Assembly: GCA_005798335.1 (NCBI GenBank)
Contig: SYJV01000162.1
Span: forward strand, 1-44,729
From: Planctomycetaceae bacterium
Lineage (GTDB): Bacteria; Planctomycetota; Planctomycetia; Pirellulales; Pirellulaceae
DNA length: 44,729 bases
Reading direction: 5' to 3'
This document shows, in pieces, positions 9,515 through 18,800 of the stretch. The notes beneath the pieces were generated by a model. It ran no database searches. It was not told the DNA's origin and saw only the letters and a list, made by a program, of their open reading frames with translations. Within the stretch, counting starts at the first letter, position 1. Each line of letters opens with the position of its first letter. The translations under genes were made by a program, and so were the position numbers.

Positions 9515-9666
9515 GGTCGAAACCTCGTTTAACCCCGTTCAACGAACGTGGGATAAGCTTCCAGCTTGTCAACCTGTCGCGGAGTTGCGCCATTGCTTGC
9601 ACAAGATATTGACAAGCTGGAAGCTTATCCCACGTTCGTTAAACGGGGTTATACGAGGTTTCGACC
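9515..9666. repeat. Long near-perfect palindrome (copy B), 58-bp arms
   Basis: The arms are 9515-9572 and 9609-9666. They are complementary at 56 of 58 positions, and the 36-nt loop is 9573-9608. The inner arm and loop are shared with copies A (20-139) and C (44572-44691). The outer arm (ACCTCGTTTAACCCCG and its complement) extends further than in those copies. The element sits between the divergent starts of the ceramidase-like gene and the haem-porin gene. As RNA it would be a very stable hairpin, but no U-run follows it, so it is not a classical terminator. Confidence 0.92.
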
Positions 9667-10029
9667 GGGCAGCGTTGCAAGAAGCTGCCAAACACTGCCA
9701 GGTGACTTCAATTCACTACCATCCGCAAAATTTACTCAATCGGCATCATCGCTACAGTCGATCAATTCGATAAATCTTATTGCTTTTAATTTCTAGGGAG
9801 GGTGGAACCAGTTGGAATGGTTGCCGCGTTCTACTGCCTCGCGCGATTGCACGTGGGTTATTGGAGCGTTTCCGTTGGGTTCAAGAGAAAAGTGGTATGG
9901 ACTTGCGAAACACATGTACGTGCCGCCTTTTCTGACCGACCGCAGGAATTTTTTCATTTTCATTCAGCGGCTATTCCAGGGGTTTCACTGGCACCATGCT
10001 AAAACCAGTTGCATAAGGGTGGATCAACC
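9667..10029. other. Gene-free leader of the haem-porin gene
   Basis: About 360 nt with no gene that I can support; the short open frames show no domain or signal. The stretch presumably carries the promoter of the following gene. At its very end AAGGGTGG (10014-10021) lies 8 nt before a GTG codon. Confidence 0.45.
10014..10021 (+). promoter_or_regulatory. Ribosome binding site deciding the GTG start at 10030
   Basis: AAGGGTGG is placed 8 nt before GTG 10030. The longer in-frame TTG at 10009 lies upstream of this site and has none of its own. Starting at 10030 also puts the hydrophobic signal segment directly at the N-terminus. Confidence 0.6.
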
Positions 10030-11865
10030 GTGGTCAATTACTACAAATTGTTTTTTCTTTTTGCTTTGGCTTGCGCCCAATCGCAAACTTGCTGGTCTCA
10101 AAATCTCAGCTTGATGCCCAAGCCAGCCGGATACTCGATGGCGCAAGCGCACATGACTGACCAAGTCAATTCCGGCGCTGGCAGTGCTAGCACAACCAAA
10201 TCGGCGGCTCCAAAACAAATTCCACAGCCTGCAACTAACGCTAAGAATGGTGTTTCTCCGCCTGAGGGAAATGGCAAGGCCGGCAACGCAGATGCTGCCC
10301 TGCTCGAGCGTGGCAAAATTGCTTTTCAATCCTCTTGCACCGAATGTCACGAAGCATCACGAAGCATGGAGCAATCGAAGAGCTATGCTCAATGGATGGA
10401 AACGATCCGCAAAATGGCTGCCAAGGAAGATGCACAAATTCGGCCCGCAGATTTTGATGCGATCGCTCGATATTTGACCGCAACTGCAAAGGGTAGTGGC
10501 GCGAACGGTTCGGTGTCGGACAAGGATGACCAGGCGAAGAAAGACGCTGACAAAGATGCGGACAAGAAATTCGATCCTGCCGTTGTCGCGGCTGGTCGCG
10601 CGGCATTCAATTCTTCTTGCTTGAAATGTCATGATGCTGAACGATCGACCAGCAAGTCGAAGAGCTATTCAGAATGGCTGAGCACGGTCAGACGCATGGC
10701 ATCCAAAGATGGCGCGGCAGTGTCTCCGTCGGACTATGTTTCGATAGCAACCTATCTGGCCTCGTTGTCAGGTGGAGCCAGCGGTGAAGGAAGTGGCGAA
10801 TCTAGTGGCTCGGGCGGCGGATGGTCGTTTGGTACCACGGTCTCTACGATCCACCGTAGCGCGAGCGATGAATCATTGGTTGAGAATCCTGGTTTCTTTG
10901 CTGACGTTTGGGTGACAACATCATTTCAATCGGCGGGCCCGTGGAGCGCAACCGTGACCGCTTGCACCAGTTGCCACAGTACCAACAGCGCGATCAGTTC
11001 GTACAGTCTCGAGTTGCTCGAAGGTTCGGCGACGGTCGATCTGCGCAAGCTGTTCACCGAGTGCCAAAATGACTGTGGGCCTCAAGTTTCACTGAAGGCA
11101 GGTAGGTTCCCGGTTCCGTTTGGAGCGTTTTCGTCGATGAGCCACCCGGGAGTTTATCGGGCAGTTACGGTGCCGCTGATGTTCAACATGGGTCGACGCG
11201 TGTTCGCACGGGGAGCTGCACCACCGCGGCAGCCGGTGTTGCCGTTACCGTTTCCTGACGAAGGCATCGATTTCATGTACCGCCAAAAACTGACCAAGGA
11301 CATTTCGTTTGGCCTGGATTTGTACGCAGTAAATGGACTGCAAGGCAACGAGAACAATTTGTTTGAACTCAGTCGAGCCTACTCGGACAACAACGAAGAA
11401 CCTTCCATCGGACTGCGCACTACGTTAGGCGGCGAATTCTTGACGTTCGGTGCATCGCTGCTGCACGGCGGATTACAAGACCAAAGACGGCCGCTGGAAG
11501 ACTATACATTGTGGGGCGCCGATGTGACGGCACAGTTGACTGATCGGTGGCGTGTCTATGCGGAATACGCTCGCCGCAGGCAAGACTCGAATAACTTTCC
11601 TGGGACAGCGGAAGAGACCTCGGGAGTTGTGGCCGAAACCGAATTTCGGTTCTGGACCAAACCTCATCTCAGCATGCTCGTGCGCTACGATACGCTCGAC
11701 CATCGCAGCGAAAACGTCGGCGACGCGTCGATCGAACGATTTACCAGCGGTTTTAATATTGGCATGCCGCGAGGCAGCTTGTTGATGATCAATCACGAAC
11801 ACTGGCAACCCGAAATCGGTCGCGACGTGGACCTCATCGGAGTACGTTGGTCGATTTCGTTGTAG
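10030..11865 (+). CDS. Multihaem c-type cytochrome fused to a porin-like outer-membrane barrel
   Basis: The 611-residue protein opens with a signal peptide (YYKLFFLFALACAQS). Two similar cytochrome modules follow: CTECH at 103-107 with SYAQWMETIRKMA, and CLKCH at 197-201 with SYSEWLSTVRRMA. In each, the Met of the (K/R)MA segment could be the second haem ligand. A charged linker (about 157-185) separates them, and a Gly/Ser linker (about 248-266) leads into a beta-rich half. That half has porin features: LKAGRFPVPFGAFSSMSHPG, many alternating aromatic strands, and a final strand LIGVRWSISL. A third haem motif, CTSCH at 312-316, lies inside the barrel's first strands. Periplasmic haems joined to an outer-membrane barrel in one chain suggest electron passage across the outer membrane (inference). 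An alternative is a porin with haems used for stability or sensing. Confidence 0.8.
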   Translation: MVNYYKLFFLFALACAQSQTCWSQNLSLMPKPAGYSMAQAHMTDQVNSGAGSASTTKSAAPKQIPQPATNAKNGVSPPEGNGKAGNADAALLERGKIAFQSSCTECHEASRSMEQSKSYAQWMETIRKMAAKEDAQIRPADFDAIARYLTATAKGSGANGSVSDKDDQAKKDADKDADKKFDPAVVAAGRAAFNSSCLKCHDAERSTSKSKSYSEWLSTVRRMASKDGAAVSPSDYVSIATYLASLSGGASGEGSGESSGSGGGWSFGTTVSTIHRSASDESLVENPGFFADVWVTTSFQSAGPWSATVTACTSCHSTNSAISSYSLELLEGSATVDLRKLFTECQNDCGPQVSLKAGRFPVPFGAFSSMSHPGVYRAVTVPLMFNMGRRVFARGAAPPRQPVLPLPFPDEGIDFMYRQKLTKDISFGLDLYAVNGLQGNENNLFELSRAYSDNNEEPSIGLRTTLGGEFLTFGASLLHGGLQDQRRPLEDYTLWGADVTAQLTDRWRVYAEYARRRQDSNNFPGTAEETSGVVAETEFRFWTKPHLSMLVRYDTLDHRSENVGDASIERFTSGFNIGMPRGSLLMINHEHWQPEIGRDVDLIGVRWSISL

Positions 11866-12072
11866 GCATGTGGAGTGACTTAATTCACGAGATTGTGTCG
11901 CTGAACTGCGGCCGAACAAACCCCAATTCTCCTTTGCCAAATCACGGACTGCATAGCCAGCTCGTCTCGGAGGTTCATGGCGGTAGTACATTTGAGTCTG
12001 CCCCATGAACTCGTCATGTCGAAAGCAATAGCCGCTCTTGGATTGCGCAAATTCGATTAGTCGTTGATACAC
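11866..12072 (-). pseudogene. Possible fragment of an unidentified protein gene
   Basis: On the minus strand an ATG at 12072 opens a frame reading MYQRLIEFAQSKSGYC, then FRHDEFMGQTQMYYRHEPPRR, then GYAVRDLAKENWGLFGR. The stretch does not overlap another gene here, and its composition is protein-like, unlike the antisense continuation below 11866. I cannot name the family. The simplest reading is the 5' remnant of a gene cut off when the haem-porin region was placed next to it. It may also be chance. Confidence 0.3.
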
Positions 12073-12101
12073 TGGATGTTGAAGCGATAGCGATCACTGT
12101 C

Positions 12102-12581
12102 TTGCTGGTCGTGATTTCGAAACGCCTGGCAATTGATAAGTGTCCCATTGGAGTTCACGGTACGTTGCAAGCTACTTTCCAGCCGCGATTCTCAATTTTG
12201 GCATTCTTTGTCATTACAGCGGCTATCGCATTGCTAGTCCCGTTGATCTTCAAGTATTGGCGGCAGCTCACACAGGAGTTCTCAATCGCGTGGACAGTGG
12301 CTTGGTCGGTGCAATTTGCAGCCGTGGGGGGCAAATTTACGACACATGCGGTGCATGCCGTTGGCTTTTCCAAGATCTGGCCAGCAATGCTGGTGGTATT
12401 CGCATCGCTGGTTTTGAGTTGGTGCATAGGAGAGACCTTACCGATCGACTGGCTGGATTATGTTCAGTTCGAGGAAAGCAAAGACATCTTGATGTTGCCT
12501 TTGATCCCTTTGGCATTTATGGCCTGTACGATTGCGATTCTTGCCGCGTTTACGAATGTGCTTGAAGCGATTCGCCGCTGA
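12102..12581 (+). CDS. Small integral membrane protein of unknown function
   Basis: A short protein with three to four hydrophobic segments: PRFSILAFFVITAAIALLVPLIF, one around WTVAWSVQFAAVGG, one around IWPAMLVVFASLVLSWCIG, and the last at LMLPLIPLAFMACTIAILAAF. The FSI..FF.ITAAIAL stretch resembles a membrane segment common near the start of small planctomycete proteins. The reading frame can begin at TTG 12102, GTG 12111 or TTG 12165; the last has GGAG at 12150-12153, 11 nt upstream, and gives 138 residues. The gene lies in the same direction as the haem-porin gene, 236 nt after it, so a functional link is possible but not shown. No family is recognised. Confidence 0.6.
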   Translation: MLVVISKRLAIDKCPIGVHGTLQATFQPRFSILAFFVITAAIALLVPLIFKYWRQLTQEFSIAWTVAWSVQFAAVGGKFTTHAVHAVGFSKIWPAMLVVFASLVLSWCIGETLPIDWLDYVQFEESKDILMLPLIPLAFMACTIAILAAFTNVLEAIRR

Positions 12582-12834
12582 GTGTTTTGAGCCAGATGTG
12601 CTGGAAAACTACTAAACTGGGGACGCCGCCAGGAAACTGCTTGCTCATTTTGATCTGGAATTGCATTTGGTAGTGCGGAATAGTTTGCATTCTCGTTAGT
12701 TATTGTTAAATTCAAGTTGTACTTTCATTAAACAAGTTCAATTCGCAATTTCTGCAAGGTGATTATCGTGTTTTTCGATTGCCCTGCTTTTTGTTTGGTG
12801 GTTTGTTCCTTATTTAGGTTTTTCCCGTTTGTCT

Positions 12835-12838
12835 GGAG
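12835..12838 (+). promoter_or_regulatory. Ribosome binding site deciding the start of the giant protein
   Basis: GGAG lies 8 nt upstream of ATG 12847. The longer in-frame TTG at 12829 lies before this site, so ATG 12847 is the likely start. The 265 nt between the membrane protein gene and this start is AT-rich and otherwise featureless. Confidence 0.65.
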
Positions 12839-12846
12839 TCTTGTCG

Positions 12847-15800
12847 ATGAGTCGCTTGGAATTTCTTGCGAAAGGTCGCGCGCGCTTGCGCCGACTGAGA
12901 AATGGTGCGTTTTTCAAAAGTGCTCGGCGCAGATTGCTCGGCTTCGAGCGACTAGAGATCCGCAACCTGTTAGCGGTAGTTACGTTCGCTCCATCAGTCG
13001 ATACAACTTTGTACCAAGAGAGTGAACGTGACCTGGCGAACGGGTTGGGCGATTCGATATTCGCTGGAGTAACCGCTGACCGAAACCAAAATCTGCTGCG
13101 GCGTGCGCTGCTGAAGTTTGACGTATCTTCGCAGATACCTGCAGGAGCCACGATTAACTCAGTCACGCTGAGGCTGAATCTGACGAAAACTCCCAATCCG
13201 GTAATCAGCACTTCGATGAGCCTGCATGAAGTGCTGGCCGATTGGGGTGAGGGTACGACCAACGCTGGTGGCCAGGAAGGGACCGGTGAAGACGCTACAG
13301 CAAATTCTGCGACTTGGAAGCATCGGTTCTTTCCAAGTACGAATTGGACGAGCTTGGGAGGTGACTTCAACTCCAAAGTCAGTTCATCGACTTCAGTACT
13401 TGGGCTCGGCAGTTATGAATGGACCGGAGCGGGGTTGGTCACGGACGTGCAGAAGTGGGTGAACACACCGGGCAGTCAGTTCGGTTGGTTACTGAAAGCC
13501 ACTAACGAGACCACCTCCAAGAATGCGAAACGATTTGCGTCCGCGAACAATAACAACCAAGGCAACCGTCCGTTGCTGACAGTTGATTTCACTCCAGTTG
13601 CTGTATCCAACAAGGCACCGACGCTGGACTTGATCGCTAATCCCGCAGCTATTCTAGAAGACGCTGCCGCGCAAACGGTGAATTTAACGGGTATCTCGGC
13701 CGGACCAGGTGAAACACAAACGCTGACCGTCACGGCGGTTTCCAACAACACAGCTCTGATTCCGAATCCGACGGTAAGTTACACCAGTCCAAGTTCGACA
13801 GGCTCGTTGGTTTTCACGCCCGTGGCAAATCAATCGGGTACCGCGACGATCACGGTAACAGTCACAGATAATGGCGGCACTGCCAACGGAGGAGTCGATA
13901 CGCTGGTTCGCTCGTTTACCGTAACCGTGAACCCGGTAAACGATGCCCCGACGCTAGACACAATCGCCAACCCGACAGCGATTTTGGAAGAGGCGAGCAC
14001 TCAGACTGTCAACCTCACAGGCATCTCGGCAGGACCCAGTGAGAACCAAGCGTTATCGGTCACCGCGGTTTCGAACAACACGGCTCTAATCGCCAATCCA
14101 GCGGTCACGTACGTCAGTCCCGGTGCCAGTGGGACGCTCAACTACGCGCCGCTGCCCAATCAGTCGGGTACCGCCGTGATTACGGTGACTGTGGCGGATA
14201 ACGGAGGCACCGCCAACGGCGGCGCGGATACATTTGTCCGCTCATTTACCGTAACAGTGAATGCAGTAAACGACGCTCCCGCACTGGACGCAATCGCTAA
14301 TCCCGCTGCCATTCTCGAAGACGCCGCGGCGCAGACCATTAACCTATCTGGCATCTCGGCCGGTCCAGGTGAAACACAAACGCTGACCATCACAGCAGTG
14401 TCCAACAATCCGGCACTAATTCCGAATCCGACGGTAAATTATACCAGTCCCAGTTCGACAGGCTCGTTGGTTTTTACGCCAGTTGCGAATCAATCGGGTA
14501 CCGCCACGATCACGGTGACCGTCACCGATAATGGCGGCACGGCCAACGGAGGAGTCGAATCGCTGGTTCGCTCGTTTACAGTAACCGTGAACCCGGTGAA
14601 CGATGCTCCAACGCTGGATGCAATCGCCAATCCGTCTGCGACTTTGGAGGATGCGAGCGCTCAAACTGTCAACCTCACGGGCATCTCGGCAGGTCCCAAT
14701 GAGAATCAAACGATAACGGTCTCGGCGGTTTCCAGCAACACGGCTCTGATCGCGAATCCAGTGGTCACGTACGCCAGTCCCGGGGCCAATGGGACGCTAA
14801 ACTACACGCCGATATCCAATCAGTTTGGTACCTCAGTGATTACCGTGACTGTGGCAGATAACGGCGGCACAGCCAATGGCGGCGCGGATACATTCGTCCG
14901 CTCCTTTACGATAACAGTGAACCCGGTCAACGATGCGCCGACGCTGGACGTGATCGCTGACCCTAATCCCATTCTTGAGGACGCCGCCGCACAAACAGTC
15001 AATTTAGCGGGCATATCAGCCGGACCCAACGAAAATCAATCGTTGTCGATTACTGCGGTTTCCAGCAATCCAGCGCTGATTCCAAACCCAACGGTAAATT
15101 TCACTAGTCCTAGCGCAACCGGCACATTGGTCTATACACCCGTTGCGAATCAATCTGGGAGCGCAATTATCACTGTGACCGTTACGGATAATGGAGGCAT
15201 CGCCAATGGCGGCAGCGATTCAACTGTTCGCTCGTTCACGGTAACGGTGAATGCGGTCAACGATGCTCCGACTCTCGATGCGATCGCCAATCCTGCGGCG
15301 ATATTGGAAGACTCTGGAGTACAAACAGTTAATTTAGCGGGGATATCGGCAGGCCCCAATGAGGCTCAAACACTTTCGATTACTGCCGTATCAAACAATC
15401 CGTCATTGATCCCAAATCCGTCGGTATCCTATGTCAGTCCCAACGTTACCGGATCGCTTAGCTATACGCCGGTCGCAAACCAGTTCGGCTCGGCCACGAT
15501 CGTCGTCACCGTAAATGATAACGGAGGAACTGCAAATAATGGCGTTGCTTCGCTGTCGCGAACGTTCACGGTAACTGTCGACCCAGTCAACGACTCACCG
15601 ACTCTCGATGCGATATCCAATCCAGCGCCGATTCTCGAGGACGCGACCGTCCAAACTATTAATCTGGCAGGCATCGGGGCAGGCCCGAATGAGAGCCAAA
15701 CAGTTTCGATTACCGCCAGCTCAAGCAATATCGCCTTAATCGCAAATCCGGCGATTGTTTATACCAGCCCCAATGCTGCCGGAACGCTCTCGTACACTCC

Positions 15801-18800
15801 CGTTGCTAATCAATCTGGAACCGCCATCATAACCGTAACTGCTAAGGATTCTGGCGGTACCAACAATGGTGGCATCGATTCCGTTTCCCGAACCTTTACC
15901 GTCACGGTGAATTCAGTTAACGATGCGCCGACTCTGGATTCGATCGCGGACCCCGCGGCCATCTTGGAGGACGCTAAAGAGCAGACATTGAGCCTCGCCG
16001 GAATCTCCGCGGGGCCAAACGAAACGCAGACGCTGAGTATCAGCGCGGTATCCAGCAATCCAACATTGATTCCCAATCCAACTGTCACGTACGTCAGCCC
16101 CAACGCTACCGGTTCACTGGCCTTTACACCGGTCGCCAATCAATCGGGTGCCGCGACGATTACGGTCACAGTCACCGACAATGGAGGCACAGCGGACAAT
16201 GGCCAAAACACGTTCACTCGAACTTTCGCGGTTACCGTCACTCCCGTGAACGATGCACCGACGTTGGATCTGATCAACAGCCCAGCTCCCATCCTTGAAA
16301 ATTCGGGAACTCAAACAGTCCATCTGTCCGGAATATCCGCTGGTCCCATCGAAGCACAAACACTGTCCGTGACGGCCGTATCCAGCAACCCCGCGCTGAC
16401 CCCAAATCCTATCGTGGCGTATACCAGCCCAAACTCCACCGGTTCGCTCACCTATTCGCCAGTAGCCAATCAAACTGGCACAGCCACAATAACGGTGACC
16501 GTCAGCGACAATGGTGGGACGACTAACGGCGGAGTCAACCAAATTGTTCGCACCTTTGTAGTTACGGTCAGTCTAGTAAATCGCGCTCCGACATTGGACG
16601 CTGTGCCCAACCCGACCGCGATCCTCGAAGACGCTGGCGCGCAGACTGTTTCGCTTACGGGTATCTCCGCGGGTACCAACGAGACACAAACGATCACCGT
16701 GTCCGCAGCGTCCAGCAATCCAACTTTGATTCCTCAACCTACCGTTAATTACACCAGTCCCGGTGCCGTCGGTTCGCTGACCTATACACCGTCAGCCAAT
16801 CAATCAGGATCAGCCGTCATCACGGTAACCGTTCAAGACAATGGCGGGACTGCTGGTGGTGGCATCGACACAGTGACTAGATCGTTCACGGTTTCGGTCG
16901 AGCCCGTGAACGACGCGCCGACTTTGGATGCTATCGCCAATCCGGCGACGGTTCAGGAAGGTGCGGGAGTTCAGACGATTAATCTGAGCGGCATCACCGC
17001 GGGTCCGAACGAGAGCCAAACTCTCGTTATCACCGCTGTCTCCAACAATACGGCGTTAATTCCCAATCCTACAGTAAATTACACCAGCCCAAATGCCAGC
17101 GGCTCGTTGACGTATACGCCAGTGATCAACCAATCCGGGTCGGCGATTGTCACGGTCACGGTCACGGACAATGGCGGCAAAGCCAATGGCGGAGTCGACT
17201 CTTTCGTTCGCACCTTTCGCGTCACTGTAAATGACGTAAATCATGCGCCGACTTTGGATGCGATCCCTAACCCAGCCACGATTCTGGAAGATGCTGGGCT
17301 ACAACTCGTTGGACTGACAGGAATCTCCGCTGGACCCGACGAAGTACAGGCTTTGACGATTTCGGCTCAGTCCAGTAACACCGCTCTGATCCCTCATCCA
17401 ACTGTTGTATACACCAGCCCCGATTCGAAAGGCAATTTGGAGTTTATTCCGGCGGCCAATCAATCCGGCACCGCGGTGATTACGGTGACCCTGCGCGACG
17501 ATGGCGGCACTGCGAACGGTGGAGTTGACTCAATCACTAGGTCGTTTACCGTGACAGTCAATCCGGTCAATGACGCACCGACTCTGGACGCGATCAGCGA
17601 TCCTCCGGCGATTCTCGAAGGCGCCACAACGCAGACCATTCAAATGGCGGGCATCACCGCCGGCCCCAATGAAACTCAGTCGTTGAAAGTCTCGGCTGTT
17701 TCCAGCAACACGGCACTGATTCCCAATCCAGCAGTGATCTATACCAGCGCCAATGCGACCGGTTCGTTGACTTACACACCTGCCGCCGACCAGGCTGGAA
17801 CCGCAGTTATTACTGTAACTGTTCAGGATGACGGAGGTACAGCCAATGGAGGCAACGATTCGTTTACGCGAACTTTTACAGTGACCGTGGAATCGATCAA
17901 CGATGTACCGACTCTGGATGCGATAGCCAATCCGGCAGCGATCCTCGAAGATGCTACGAGCCAGACCGTGAGTTTGACCGGAATTTCGGCTGGTCCTAAC
18001 GAATCGCAAGCATTGTCAATCACGGCCGTGTCGAGCAATCCGAACCTCATATCCAATCCTACCGTCACATACACCAGCCCCAATGCCACGGCGTCGCTGA
18101 AATACGTGCCAGTGCCTAATCAATTTGGCTCGGCAACGATTTCCGTTACGCTCAAGGACGATGGCGGGACATCCAACGGCGGAGTCGACTCGATTACGCG
18201 GTCGTTTACTATTACCGTCAATCCAGTCAATGACGCACCCACGCTCGATGCGATTCCCAATCCGGCCGCAGTGCGTACCGACCAAGGTGTTCAGTCCCTG
18301 AATCTCGCCGGCATATCGGCTGGTCCATTTGAATCACAATCGTTGACCGTCAGCGCCATTTCTAGCAATCCCAGCTTGATTGGCCAGCCGACGATCGACT
18401 ACACGAGCCCCAACGCGAATGGAAAACTCTCGTTCGCTCCGGTCGGTAATCAAGCCGGCAAAGCAACGATTACTGTCACGGTTCAAGATAACGGCGGGAC
18501 CGACAACGGTGGAGCGAACTCGGTGTCGCGCGACTTTGTCGTCGAAGTGATCGTTGTCAATGAACTGCCAACGATCGATGTGATCGCCAATCCTGCTGCG
18601 ATCAACGAGGATTCGGCGAGCCAAAAAATTACGCTCACCGGTATCACTGCTGGCACCGGTGAGTCGCAGCCCATTTTCATCGCTGTGACATCGGACAATC
18701 CGAACGTGATTCCCAATCCAGTTGTTACTTACACCAGTCCGCAGACCACGGGCTCGCTGGCTTACACGCCTGTAGCGAACAAATTTGGGAGCGCAGTGAT

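Noticed and set aside
9515-9666. Large palindrome as a rho-independent terminator
   Set aside because: It lies between divergent gene starts, not after a gene end, and has no T-run on either side.
9513-9773. Open frame of 86 codons across the large palindrome
   Set aside because: It reads through both arms and the loop of the repeat; the peptide is a by-product of the palindrome and recurs partly in copies A and C.
16114-18009. Long open frames on the minus strand inside the giant gene
   Set aside because: They repeat with the 330-bp period of the sense gene and are shadows of its codon pattern; no independent domain or ribosome site.
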